Of a DNA stretch of 64,000 bases, positions 1 through 8,719 are shown piece by piece (positions within the stretch are counted from its first letter, which is position 1; each line of letters starts with the position of its first letter). The DNA comes from Nostoc indistinguendum CM1-VF10 (lineage in GTDB: Bacteria; Cyanobacteriota; Cyanobacteriia; Cyanobacteriales; Nostocaceae). The stretch covers positions 124,001 through 188,000 of the forward strand of contig JAHHHS010000002.1 in assembly GCA_019359215.1 (NCBI GenBank). The letters run 5' to 3'. The position numbers were made by a program, and so were the translations under genes. The notes under the pieces were generated by a model, which saw only the letters and a program-made list of their open reading frames with translations, was not told the DNA's origin and searched no databases.

Positions 1-1
1 A

Positions 2-193
2 TTTGAACAAGTTGCTAATCAACAAACAGTGCGATTTGTTCCAATTGATGGATTGACTCCCGATGCAAATGCTTATCCCTACAAACGGCAACTTTTTTAT
101 GTCTATAAAAACCCTGCTAGCCCTGGAGTTCAAGCTTTCTTAAGCTATGCAACTTCGCCTCAAGGGCAGCAAGCTATGATACTGGAGAATTAA
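2..193 (+). CDS. C-terminal end of a PstS-type periplasmic substrate-binding protein (partial)
   Basis: The window opens inside a reading frame whose last 63 residues are readable before a TAA. The text includes VRFVPIDGL, a YPYKRQLFYVY block and FLSYATSPQGQ, which resemble the closing segment of PstS-like phosphate-binding proteins (PBP-like domain). In cyanobacteria this domain occurs alone or fused to kinases. The start and any signal peptide lie outside the window, so free-standing versus fused cannot be decided. Family assignment rests on a short stretch. Confidence 0.6.
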   Translation, partial: FEQVANQQTVRFVPIDGLTPDANAYPYKRQLFYVYKNPASPGVQAFLSYATSPQGQQAMILEN

Positions 194-199
194 TTCATC

Positions 200-337
200 T
201 ATACAACTCCTATTTAATTCGTCAACTTCTTTCGTTCTTCTATTGGCGCTCTTCTCTGCGAGACGCTGCGCGATAGCGGTATGCCTCCGGCACGCTATGC
301 GAACGATAATTTTTATAACTCAAATAGGATTGCTATA
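200..337 (+). mobile_element. MITE-like repeat, family A, copy 1
   Basis: A non-coding stretch of about 138 bp between two genes. Its right end (CAAATAGGATTGCTATA) is roughly the inverse of its left end (TATACAACTCCTATTT). An inner palindromic block contains CTCTGCGAGACGCTGCGCGA. A second, inverted copy lies at 46407-46516 and shares the right-hand block through GATAATTTTTATAA. No transposase is encoded, so it would be non-autonomous. Exact ends are estimated by eye from only two copies. Confidence 0.6.
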
Positions 338-401
338 GAGGATGATTAATTTGAATGCGTTATTTTACTTGCAATGATGGTTTCTTTGAGCGGATAGATT
401 T

Positions 402-1541
402 TTAAGGATTGTTATTACCAAGATATTTTGCTTTTAACTCTTCTAATTCTTCATCTATTTTGTTTGTACTCGTAGGCTGAGATGTGGGGTTTGTTGGTTG
501 TATTTTATTTGGTTTAGGTTTGTTGCCACCCAAAAATTGGGTTTTCATTTCCTCTAATTCATTATCAATTTGACTAGGAGATGGTGATACAAATGTGGAT
601 GGGGAATTAGGTGGCGATTGAGGGATAGGTTTTGGCGCTATTGCTGGCGTCGCTGCTAGTTGTGACTGTTGATTTAAATCTTTGAGAACTTCGTCTACTG
701 TTTGATAACGCCGAATTGGAATGCTTTCTAGCATCTTATTGATAATGCGACTCAACTCATTGCTGACGGGAGCTTTCAAGTATTGCTGCCAAACCCAAAT
801 ATCGTTGTTGGTATCATAAGAATCGAAAGGCGATCGCGCCGTTAATAAATTAATACAAGTAGCACCCAAACTGTAAATGTCGCTGGCGAAAATCGCCCTA
901 CCTCTCATTTGTTCAGGGGCAACATATTCTGGACTACCAATACTTGTACCAGTTTTATTTAAGGCATTTCCAGTGGCAGATTTAGCAGCACCAAAATCTA
1001 CTAATACTAGTTTGTTATCCTTCTCGCGTAAAATAATATTTTCTGGCTTAATATCGCGGTGAATTACGTGTCTAGCATGGCAAAATTGCAAAACTGACAA
1101 TAAATCATTCAATAGTTGCCGGATTTGCGTTTCACTAAAAGCACCCCTATGCGCTAATTCCTGGGCTAAGTTATGCCCGTCAATGAATTCTTGTACAAGA
1201 TACTGCCGATTTTCTTGGGTAAAATATGCCAGTAGTTCGGGAATTTGAGGATGTTTGCCCAATTCATCTAACTGCACCGCTTCTTGGTTGAATAGCTCTA
1301 CGGCTTTGGCAAGAGTGTTAGTGCCTTGGGATTGGGGATAAAATTGCTTAATGACGCAGCGTGATTTTGAGGGTTTATCCTCATCCACAGCTAGAAAGGT
1401 TTTGCCAAAACCACCTTGTCCGATTGGTTTGATAGCACGGTAACGTTCTTTGAGGAGTAATTTAGAACCGCAAGTCCGGCAAAACTTGACATCATGAGGA
1501 TTTTCAGGCTTGGGACAATGGGGATTAAGGCAGTAGCTCAT
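402..1541 (-). CDS. Zinc-ribbon Ser/Thr protein kinase (Hanks type)
   Basis: 379-aa cytoplasmic protein kinase. An N-terminal zinc ribbon has Cys4, Cys9, Cys21 and Cys24. The kinase domain (about 34-290) carries a glycine loop GQGGFG (41-46), the VIK lysine (Lys65), HRDIKPEN (from His161), DFG (Asp182) and an SPEYVAPEQ activation segment, so it should be active. The C-terminus is a Pro/Ser linker holding two related acidic helices (IDNELEEMKTQFLG and IDEELEELKAKYLG), perhaps binding motifs. No membrane segment is seen. The substrate is unknown. Two larger kinases with the same N-terminal plan lie at 21.2-25.1 kb. Confidence 0.93.
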   Translation of the reverse strand: MSYCLNPHCPKPENPHDVKFCRTCGSKLLLKERYRAIKPIGQGGFGKTFLAVDEDKPSKSRCVIKQFYPQSQGTNTLAKAVELFNQEAVQLDELGKHPQIPELLAYFTQENRQYLVQEFIDGHNLAQELAHRGAFSETQIRQLLNDLLSVLQFCHARHVIHRDIKPENIILREKDNKLVLVDFGAAKSATGNALNKTGTSIGSPEYVAPEQMRGRAIFASDIYSLGATCINLLTARSPFDSYDTNNDIWVWQQYLKAPVSNELSRIINKMLESIPIRRYQTVDEVLKDLNQQSQLAATPAIAPKPIPQSPPNSPSTFVSPSPSQIDNELEEMKTQFLGGNKPKPNKIQPTNPTSQPTSTNKIDEELEELKAKYLGNNNP

Positions 1542-1617
1542 AAAGGCGATCGCTTTTATATCTCTTTATTTTACTGGCGTTGAGGATGTGGACTTCTGCG
1601 AATCCGTTAAACTATGA

Positions 1618-1646
1618 GCGATGTCTACGATGGGCTACGCCTACGC
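1618..1646 (+). repeat. Dispersed 29-bp repeat (GCGATGTCTACGATGGGC... family), copy 1
   Basis: Reads GCGATGTCTACGATGGGC followed by TACGCCTACGC. Near-identical inverted copies are at 28229-28251 and 31864-31892. The third copy runs into the end of a coding sequence. Confidence 0.6.
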
Positions 1647-1655
1647 ACTGCTTAA

Positions 1656-1764
1656 CTAGTACAGCACGGCGGAAATCAAGCCACCATTTTAAACAAGCAA
1701 AAGCCTTGATATATAAACTTTTGACTTTTGACTTTTAACTTTTGACTTCCGCCCTGCGGTACTA
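1656..1764 (+). mobile_element. CTAG-ended MITE-like element (family B), copy 1
   Basis: 109-bp element beginning CTAGTACAGCACGGCGG and ending CGCCCTGCGGTACTA, so the ends are imperfect inverted repeats of CTAGTACNGC. The interior holds GCAAAAGCCTTGATATA and tandem CTTTTGACTTTTGACTTTT units. A copy with the same interior is at 37369-37464, and a shorter relative sharing only the ends is at 45138-45197. The right end overlaps the stop codon of the antiporter gene at 1762-1764. Confidence 0.7.
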
Positions 1765-2883
1765 CCCGATACCTTCTATAACTGGATGGAAGTAGAAGGC
1801 GAATCCCAATACTGTATAAGCAGCTAATAATAAAGTCCCTTCCAGCCAATTGGATTTACCATCAGAACTAATACTGTTTGCAATCAACACTGACGCAACC
1901 ACAGCTACTAATTCAAAGGGTTGGAAATCTAAATCCATTGGTTGTCCCAATATCCGCCCTGCTATCACCAACACAGGCGCGACAAATAGGGCAATCTGCA
2001 TACTTGATCCCACAGCTACCGAAAGGGAAAGATCCATCTTATCTTTCATCGCTACAGTGACTGCTGTAGCGTGTTCAGCCGCGTTACCAACGATGGGAAC
2101 CAAAATCACCCCTGTAAACAGCGCCGTCAAACCTAGCTGAGATGTGGCCACTTCCAGAGAATCAACTAACATTTCTGACTCAATTGCCACCATTAAGGTA
2201 CATACTAGCAACACGCCAACCCACAACATCATATTTGGTTTAGCATGAGGGGTTTCCTCTTCTTCTGTCTCCGCTACACCCACATCATATAGATAGGAGT
2301 GGGTTTTCATCGAAAATAGTAGCGTTAAGGCATAAACCAGGATTAACACCACAGCAACAGCAATAGAAAGGTTTTGCAGTGTTTGTTCGTTAATTCCTTG
2401 AGAGGTATAATTCATTGCCGTTGGCATCAACATGGCAATCACCGCTAAATTCATCGAATCAGCATTCACCCGCGCCACAATTGGCTGAAATGTCTGTTCT
2501 TTGTAGCGCAGTCCTCCCAAAAGCATGGAAAAACCCATCACCAGTAGTAAGTTGCTAATAATCGATCCCGTGATACTGGCTTTGACTACATTTATTAATC
2601 CAGCGTTCAGCGCCACTAGGGCAATGATTAGTTCTGTTGCATTGCCAAAGGTAGCATTTAACAAGCCCCCCATTGATGGCCCTACTACTACAGCAATTTC
2701 TTCTGTGGCTGTACCCATCCAAGCTGCTAAGGGCAGAATTGCCAATCCAGCTGTAATGAAAACTATCAATTCTCCCCACTCCAGAAAGTGGGCTGCTAGG
2801 GAAACTGGGATAAATAGTAATAAAACCAGAAGAATAATGTTTTTAGTTGACATTTGTTGCCTTGGTATGAAGGTATCATTCAC
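1762..2883 (-). CDS. Ca2+/H+ antiporter, CaCA superfamily (CAX type)
   Basis: 373-aa inner-membrane cation/proton exchanger that probably exports Ca2+ from the cytoplasm. It has about 11 hydrophobic segments in two homologous halves, each with the CaCA alpha-repeat signature: GNATELI (80-86) and GNAAEHA (266-272), whose glutamates are ion ligands in the family. An acidic loop (ETEEEE, about 205-210) separates the halves, as in CAX proteins. ATG at 2883 is the longest start. An ATG at 2853 (residue 11) follows AAGG and is equally plausible. The stop codon lies inside a CTAG-ended repeat element. Confidence 0.9.
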   Translation of the reverse strand: MNDTFIPRQQMSTKNIILLVLLLFIPVSLAAHFLEWGELIVFITAGLAILPLAAWMGTATEEIAVVVGPSMGGLLNATFGNATELIIALVALNAGLINVVKASITGSIISNLLLVMGFSMLLGGLRYKEQTFQPIVARVNADSMNLAVIAMLMPTAMNYTSQGINEQTLQNLSIAVAVVLILVYALTLLFSMKTHSYLYDVGVAETEEEETPHAKPNMMLWVGVLLVCTLMVAIESEMLVDSLEVATSQLGLTALFTGVILVPIVGNAAEHATAVTVAMKDKMDLSLSVAVGSSMQIALFVAPVLVIAGRILGQPMDLDFQPFELVAVVASVLIANSISSDGKSNWLEGTLLLAAYTVLGFAFYFHPVIEGIG

Positions 2884-3381
2884 AGCGATAAATCCTAAAT
2901 TTTAAATTTGGAGTGTTGAATTAACAATTACTTTCACTCAGCACTCCAATAGGATACTCTCAACCGCCTGTAGAGCAATTCAGAAATTGTACTGTTTTCA
3001 GTTCAATACTCTGTATGTAAAATAAGATTGCGATTTAAGGAGTTTTCGTAATTTTTTGTTGCAAAAGTATGAATTTGAGCCAAACTACTACACCAAAAAA
3101 TAGAGTTTAATGTATTAAAAGACAATTAAAATTTTGATTGGCGCTGCTAACCTGAAAACCCCTAACCGAGTCCTTGTTCAATTGCTAATTACATTTAAGC
3201 CTTCAGGGAAAGGGCTGTGCGATAACGCAGATTTCCCACTAGAATAAGAAAGATTTGTCAAAAATTTGGTTGGATTCTATAGTTGTTGTTTATACCGGAT
3301 TTTGTGTTCAAACCATTGGAGAAAGGTTTATGCACAATGTTTTCGGTGCAACTGCAAGTTTTTTGTTTTGGATAAATATAC
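2884..3381. other. Intergenic region between divergent cax and DUF3536 genes
   Basis: About 500 bp that must contain the promoters of two divergent genes. No credible small gene, RNA or strong hairpin was seen. It is AT-rich, with no recognised operator. Confidence 0.5.
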
Positions 3382-6102
3382 ATGACTTCTGCTGCTGAAA
3401 TGCCAGCTAGCTCTGGCTCAACGTTAACATTACATTCAGATCCCAAAAACACTAAAGAAACCGATCCCCTGAGAAAGGCTAATGGTGTTTATGTGACGGT
3501 GCATGGTCATTTTTACCAGCCACCAAGGGAAAACCCCTATCTGGACGCAATTGAACGCCAACCGAGCGCTGCACCTTTCCATGACTGGAATGAGCGGATT
3601 CATTGGGAATGCTATCGTCCAAATGCTTTTGCCAGAGTCTTAAATGACCGAGGCGAAGTGGTGAAGATCGTCAACAATTATGAGTATTTTAGTTTTAATA
3701 TCGGGCCAACGCTGATGTCGTGGCTAGAACGCTACGATGTGGAGGTTTATCAGCGCATTTTAGAGGCGGATGCCAAGAGTAGCGATCGCCTGCATGGTCA
3801 CGGCAATGCGATCGCGCAAGTATACAATCACATCATCATGCCTCTGGCGAACGAACGCGACAAATATACCCAAATTCGCTGGGGTAAAGAAGACTTCCGC
3901 TCCCGCTTTGGCCGTGATCCCGAAGGGATGTGGTTAGCAGAAACCGGTGTGGATTATGCCACCCTAGAAGCTCTTGTTGCTGAGGGTATTCGCTTTATTA
4001 TCCTTGCACCATCTCAAGCACTGCGTTGCCGCCCCGTCCCCACTCAAGATCATCCCAATCCTGAATGGCACGAAGTCGGTGGTAGTCAGATTGATCCCAC
4101 CCGTCCCTATCGTTGTTATTTGAAGCCCACACTAGACACTTCATCTTCACCTCTAAGTGCAATCAAAGAGGGGAATGAGGATAGTAACCACTCCCCACTC
4201 CCCTACATTGATATCTTCTTCTACGATGGCCCGATATCGCGGGATATGGGTTTTAGTGATGTCGTTTATAATTCCAGTCACTTTGCTGGGCGTATCGGCT
4301 CGGCTGTGCGTGGGGATCATCGGCCAACACAACTAATCTCTGTGGCAACGGATGGCGAAACCTTCGGACATCATAAGAAGGGAACTGAAAAAACTTTAGC
4401 CTACGCTTTTACTAAAGAGTTTCCTCAACAGGGTTGGACAGTAACGAACTTCGCCCACTACCTCAGCTTAAATTCTCCCGGTTGGGAAGTGGAATTAAAA
4501 TCAGTCACAGCCTGGAGTTGTGCCCACGGTGTAGATAGGTGGCAGGATGACTGTGGTTGCGGTGGAGAAGGCAGCATTTGGCATCAAAAATGGCGTCGTC
4601 CCCTGCGCGATGCCCTAAATTGGCTGCGGGATCAGCTCACTGAGGTGTATGAAGAACATGGTAAGCAGTTATTTCGTGATCCCTGGCAAGCACGAGATGA
4701 ATATATCCAAGTAATGCGCGATCGCTCTGCTACCAATGTCAACCGTTTCCTAGCCCGTCATCAAACCCACAAACTAACCGCAGCCGAACAAGTAGACGCA
4801 CTACGGCTATTGGAAATGCAGCGTCACGCTTTGTTGATGTTCACTAGTTGCGGTTGGTTTTTTGAAGAAATTTCCCGTCCAGAGGGGACACAAATTCTGC
4901 GCTACGCGGGCCGTGCTTTGGAATTGGCAGGGGAAGTGGCTGGTGTGCAGTTGGAAAAAGGCTTCGTCAAACGTCTTGGTTTAGCCCCCAGCAATGTGGA
5001 TGACTTCAAACACGGTGGCGAAATTTATCGGCAACTCGTGTTAACTGCCCAGCTTGGCTTTAAGCAAGTAGCAGCCCATTACGCCATTACTTCCCTATTT
5101 ACCAATCACAAACCAGCAGAAACGCACAATTCTTTGCCTAGAAAAGATGCTGCGGACAAACAGTCTCAGCGTTACCAGAAAAAGGTTTATTGCTACGCTG
5201 CTAATGAGCTAGATTACCAACTGCAACGCATGGGATCGCTAACTCTAGCTGTGGGAAATTTAAAGCTGGTATCAGAGATTACTTGGGAAAGCGAGCATTT
5301 GGTATTTGCGGTTCTCCATTTGGGAGGCTGGGATTTCCACTGCTGTATTCAACAATTTACTGGGCGGCGTGACTACAGCCAATTAAAAGAAAAGCTCTTC
5401 GGCGCACTAAAACAAGCTAGTGCAGCTCATACTATCTTGGCGATGACACAGCTATTTGGCGAAGAAGCTTTTAACTTGCAAAATCTATTTGCTGAAGAAC
5501 GCCACCGGATTATGCGGCTGCTGAGTGAGGAAACGCTGACACGTTTAGGACAGTTGTATACTCAAGCCTACCGTGATAATTATGGTGTGCTGATGGCGTT
5601 TCATCGAGATGAAATAGCAGTACCGCAAGAATTGCAGGTAGCAGCCGATATTGCTTTAGGGCATCGCTGTCTGATGACATTGCGATCGCTTGAGCAAGAT
5701 ATTGCTGATCCCCAAAAGAGTTGGAGTCACATATTAGAATTGGAAGCGATCGCTACTGAAGCAAAACATCTGCGTTGTCGGCTGAATATTCCCGACGGTA
5801 AGCAGATGTTAGAACAGTTAATTGCGCGATCGCTCTGGCAATTGTTGCATGATGCTAATGGTAGCTTTAATGCAGATATCCAACTATTGGAGCGATTGAT
5901 TGGTGTCGGGGATCAACTAAATATTGATATTTCCCTACAGCGATCGCAAGAACTCTATTTTAGTTGTCTGCAAAGTCAGATAGCGTCGGTGTGTATTACT
6001 AGCCTTGGGAATGAAGCAGATAATCAGTGTCTTCAGTTGCTCAAGTTGGGCAAAAAGTTAGCCGTTGATGTCAGCGTGATCTCAAATCAGTTAGGGATGT
6101 AG
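3382..6102 (+). CDS. DUF3536 / GH57-like glycoside hydrolase family protein
   Basis: 906-aa soluble protein. The N-terminal half resembles the glycoside hydrolase family 57 barrel: HGHFYQPPRENPYLD (about 42), NNYEYFSFNIGPTLMSW, then EGMWLAETGVDY (about 190) and ATDGETFGHH (about 325), which hold the acidic residues expected in the active site. The long C-terminal half matches the DUF3536 architecture and is conserved in cyanobacteria. By family it probably acts on an alpha-glucan such as glycogen, but the substrate is inferred. No signal peptide is seen. A strong terminator follows the stop. Confidence 0.85.
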   Translation: MTSAAEMPASSGSTLTLHSDPKNTKETDPLRKANGVYVTVHGHFYQPPRENPYLDAIERQPSAAPFHDWNERIHWECYRPNAFARVLNDRGEVVKIVNNYEYFSFNIGPTLMSWLERYDVEVYQRILEADAKSSDRLHGHGNAIAQVYNHIIMPLANERDKYTQIRWGKEDFRSRFGRDPEGMWLAETGVDYATLEALVAEGIRFIILAPSQALRCRPVPTQDHPNPEWHEVGGSQIDPTRPYRCYLKPTLDTSSSPLSAIKEGNEDSNHSPLPYIDIFFYDGPISRDMGFSDVVYNSSHFAGRIGSAVRGDHRPTQLISVATDGETFGHHKKGTEKTLAYAFTKEFPQQGWTVTNFAHYLSLNSPGWEVELKSVTAWSCAHGVDRWQDDCGCGGEGSIWHQKWRRPLRDALNWLRDQLTEVYEEHGKQLFRDPWQARDEYIQVMRDRSATNVNRFLARHQTHKLTAAEQVDALRLLEMQRHALLMFTSCGWFFEEISRPEGTQILRYAGRALELAGEVAGVQLEKGFVKRLGLAPSNVDDFKHGGEIYRQLVLTAQLGFKQVAAHYAITSLFTNHKPAETHNSLPRKDAADKQSQRYQKKVYCYAANELDYQLQRMGSLTLAVGNLKLVSEITWESEHLVFAVLHLGGWDFHCCIQQFTGRRDYSQLKEKLFGALKQASAAHTILAMTQLFGEEAFNLQNLFAEERHRIMRLLSEETLTRLGQLYTQAYRDNYGVLMAFHRDEIAVPQELQVAADIALGHRCLMTLRSLEQDIADPQKSWSHILELEAIATEAKHLRCRLNIPDGKQMLEQLIARSLWQLLHDANGSFNADIQLLERLIGVGDQLNIDISLQRSQELYFSCLQSQIASVCITSLGNEADNQCLQLLKLGKKLAVDVSVISNQLGM

Positions 6103-6153
6103 CGCATCACAGCCGTGCATTGATGTCAACTTCAGTCAAAACTTCACGCACAG

Positions 6154-6185
6154 AGAAGGGGAAAATTTTCCCCTTTTCTTTTTAA
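6154..6185 (+). terminator. Rho-independent terminator after the DUF3536 gene
   Basis: Near-perfect hairpin AGAAGGGGAAAA/TTTTCCCCTTTTCT followed by TTTTT, about 50 bp after the stop. The reverse strand also ends in a short T run, so it may serve the convergent small gene at 6192. Confidence 0.85.
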
Positions 6186-6191
6186 TTTCCT

Positions 6192-6437
6192 TTACTTAAC
6201 TTGGGAGCGATCGCAATAGTAGGGATAAAGCCACTCACACCTGAAGAGTCCGCGGGTATGTTTCTCAAAAAAGGTTCCTGCATGGCGGCTACGTGATATA
6301 TTGATCCCAGCTTTCGTTTTAATCTCATATAACCAAGGAAAGGATACTACTAAAACAGCTATGACCGCGAAGAGGTAGAGAATCGTAGTTTTAGTATTGA
6401 AGAATCTTAGAGAATTGCTATTGTGATTTTGAGGCAT
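6192..6437 (-). CDS. Small single-pass membrane protein, unknown function
   Basis: 81 aa. A polar N-terminus is followed by one strong membrane helix (about 17-36: ILYLFAVIAVLVVSFPW), then a basic tail with two cysteines (LFRCEWLYPYYCDR). The family is not recognised. It sits downstream of the HNH gene in the same direction. The coding call rests on composition, the clean membrane helix and its position between a terminator and the next gene. It could be a spurious frame. Confidence 0.5.
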   Translation of the reverse strand: MPQNHNSNSLRFFNTKTTILYLFAVIAVLVVSFPWLYEIKTKAGINISRSRHAGTFFEKHTRGLFRCEWLYPYYCDRSQVK

Positions 6438-6473
6438 AGATTGTGAGAAATTAATAGCTCATCCAATCCTAAC

Positions 6474-6719
6474 CTAAAGCTGAAAATAACGCTGGAAGCG
6501 GGAATCAATGTTGCTTGATTTCTGCTGATTGCATGTTAAACAGAGGGTTTGTAAATTGCTAATATCATTTTGACCACCACGGAAGAGGGGAATGATATGG
6601 TCAATACTGAGGTTAGTTTCTCCAGTAGTTTTACCGCAGCTTTGACATTGATATTTGTCACGTTGAAAAACATATTTCTTGACTTCTGGCGGGATACGAA
6701 TGCGGGGAGTTTTGCTCAT
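6474..6719 (-). CDS. HNH endonuclease family protein
   Basis: 81-aa HNH nuclease. A CxxC zinc pair (CQSCG) is followed by LSIDHIIPLFRGGQNDISNLQTLC, giving the DH dyad and the Asn of the HNH fold, with a second CxxC-like pair (LCLTC). A minimal stand-alone domain of this kind is common in cyanobacteria and may act in DNA repair or mobile-element biology. Start chosen at ATG 6719, preceded by AAAGAGAA and 7 bp after the upstream stop. A longer frame from 6761 would overlap the oxidoreductase gene and lacks a ribosome site. Confidence 0.85.
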   Translation of the reverse strand: MSKTPRIRIPPEVKKYVFQRDKYQCQSCGKTTGETNLSIDHIIPLFRGGQNDISNLQTLCLTCNQQKSSNIDSRFQRYFQL

Positions 6720-6726
6720 TTTCTCT

Positions 6727-7824
6727 TTAGTTGCTAATAAACTCTTCCAAGCTTGGTACATCTACCCAACTTGCTTTTGTATGAGATTCATGAGATAAAT
6801 CCATCAACAACTGAGAATAAATTCCTTCTCGTAGCGATGGTGTAATTTCCTGATTGCGGTCAATTCCCTGCACCCATTGGTCTACTACGCGGATAAATGC
6901 TGAAATGCGCCCATCAGCATAATTTTTGGGAAAAATTAACCGATTCGGTATTTCTATTTCCGTTAGAGGTTTACCTGGCTGGGAACCCCAAACACGAAAA
7001 CCATGTATATAATCTTTTTGATTTTCACTGCCTACAATTAATGTACCGCGATCGCCATATACTTCTACCCAATGGGTTCTTGGTGCGTGAACAACTGCAC
7101 TGATAGAAAGTTGGCAAGGTGTACCATTCGCTAATTCTAGGGTTAATATACAGTTATCATCTGTATTAACTAGCTTAGATTCCCCACTAACAGGGTCAAC
7201 TCGTGTAGGAATTGCAGTAGTTAAATGGGCGCTTAATCTACGGACTGGCCCGAATAACCAGTGAATGTAATCAAAGGCGTGAGAACCCAAAGATCCCAAT
7301 GCACCGCCTCCTTTATCCTTGTCAGAATACCAATTCCAAGGGCGTGAAGTATCAGCACGAGAAGAACCTAGCCAATCAATTTTAATTAGGCGCAACTTAC
7401 CCACATAATTTTCTGATAATAGTTCAGCAAACAACTGCCATGCTGGTACAAAGCGAAACTCAAAGTCTACAGTTGCAATAACGCCTTTTGCTTTAGCCAA
7501 CTGATAAAGTTCTTTAGCTTCAACTGCATTTAATGCTGTGGGTTTTTCTAGTAATAAATGTTTCCCAGCTTGCAATACAGTTTTTGCCATTTCATAGTGC
7601 AAAAATGGCGGTGTAGAGATACTAACCGCTTGCACTTCTGGTAATGCCACAATATCAGCAAGTGAGTCGGAGGCGTGGTGAATATTATAGGATTCTGCTA
7701 TGGCTTTAGCTTTATTTATATCTCGGTGATAAACAGCAACTACCTCAGTTTGAGGATGTGCTTGGAATCCCGGTATGTGGACTTTTTGACCAAATCCAGT
7801 GCCTGCGATCGCAACTCCAATCAT
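6727..7824 (-). CDS. Gfo/Idh/MocA family NAD(P)-dependent oxidoreductase
   Basis: 365 aa. The N-terminal Rossmann fold opens with VAIAGTGFGQKVHIPGF (nucleotide-binding GxGxxG variant). The family EKP motif appears in HLLLEKPTALN (about 91-101), where Lys is the catalytic or substrate-binding residue. The C-terminal alpha/beta domain includes GGGALGSLGSHAFDYIHW, with the conserved histidine region. Members oxidise or reduce sugars, inositols or related alcohols; the substrate cannot be read from sequence. The HNH gene follows 7 bp downstream and is probably co-transcribed. Confidence 0.92.
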   Translation of the reverse strand: MIGVAIAGTGFGQKVHIPGFQAHPQTEVVAVYHRDINKAKAIAESYNIHHASDSLADIVALPEVQAVSISTPPFLHYEMAKTVLQAGKHLLLEKPTALNAVEAKELYQLAKAKGVIATVDFEFRFVPAWQLFAELLSENYVGKLRLIKIDWLGSSRADTSRPWNWYSDKDKGGGALGSLGSHAFDYIHWLFGPVRRLSAHLTTAIPTRVDPVSGESKLVNTDDNCILTLELANGTPCQLSISAVVHAPRTHWVEVYGDRGTLIVGSENQKDYIHGFRVWGSQPGKPLTEIEIPNRLIFPKNYADGRISAFIRVVDQWVQGIDRNQEITPSLREGIYSQLLMDLSHESHTKASWVDVPSLEEFISN

Positions 7825-7886
7825 ATAATTTTTATTCCCTGATTTCTGTGATATTTTTCGCTTGTAATAAGTATTATCACACTTTT

Positions 7887-8354
7887 TTATCGTAAAACTC
7901 TAATAGTCAATGGGTAACGATAATGCTCCCCATTGTAAGCTTTAATAGCGGCAAAAATCACTACAAACAATTGTAATATCGATTTGAATAAAACTAATGA
8001 CATTAGTACAGTTAATAAGCTATCTAAAGTATTTTTTATTTCATTAAATGAACCATTGGTAGTTACTGCCACACTAAAGGTAGCTAACAGCAAAATTAAG
8101 GATATTGCTATGAGAATGAAGGTATATAATGTTAAAGAAATTTGAAAATTTATAGATTCCTTTCCTTGTAAATCAATCCAGGGATACTGCGCTTTTTTAC
8201 ATCGCCAAATCATGGCTGGAACTAAAAGATTTAGGGGTAAATATACAGGAATACCAATAAACACTAAAGAAAACAATAATATCCACCCTAACAAAGCCGA
8301 GAAATGACACAACATCGCCCATATACGCATTTGTTGTTTAGGTTTTTCTCTCAT
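7887..8354 (-). CDS. DUF4870 (Tic20-like) small membrane protein
   Basis: 155-aa integral membrane protein matching the DUF4870 pattern. It starts MRIWAMLCHFSALLGW, has a loop with the conserved ...GKESINFQISL motif (about 63-73), and three to four hydrophobic segments. It ends with a YRYPLTIRVLR tail, typical of the family. Function is not established. It is divergent from the Omp85-type gene downstream of it and transcribed the same way as the oxidoreductase. Confidence 0.85.
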   Translation of the reverse strand: MREKPKQQMRIWAMLCHFSALLGWILLFSLVFIGIPVYLPLNLLVPAMIWRCKKAQYPWIDLQGKESINFQISLTLYTFILIAISLILLLATFSVAVTTNGSFNEIKNTLDSLLTVLMSLVLFKSILQLFVVIFAAIKAYNGEHYRYPLTIRVLR

Positions 8355-8400
8355 GGCTTTTTATGTGTAAGTGGATTTAGCAGATAATTCCCCATTTTAA

Positions 8401-8650
8401 TTATCTATAAAAAAGCCAAACAAGAGCTTTAAATCTGAGTATTTCTCTGTCATAGCTTTCGGGAAGAGGTTCTATTTCCCAGACTATACCCTCTCCTAGC
8501 AGCAGCGCAACTTCTAAACCTTTGAGGACTTTATCAAAAGCGATGGCGTAACCGCCCGCCGGAGGCAATCACAATTTGAAAATAGTCTGGCAGACCATAC
8601 TGAGTACTGGCAAAACAAGCAACCGTCTTTGGGATAACCAATAGCAAGAT
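8401..8650 (-). pseudogene. Decayed unidentified reading frame with a frameshift
   Basis: Two fragments in different frames read as one protein. The upstream part contains VACFASTQYGLPDYFQIVIASG. The downstream part reads AIAFDKVLKGLEVALLLGEG and continues WEIEPLPESYDREILRF to a TAA at 8401. The frame changes around 8545-8565, where a GC-rich CCGCCCGCCGGAGGC block, a common Nostoc repeat word, interrupts the text. The family is not recognised. The remaining sequence up to 8719 holds the promoter of the Omp85-type gene. Confidence 0.4.
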
Positions 8651-8719
8651 TGATCTAGAACTTACGCACAAGAGATCCGCTCTATGCTGTAAACTTAATA
8701 ACACTAACGGATTTCCAAT

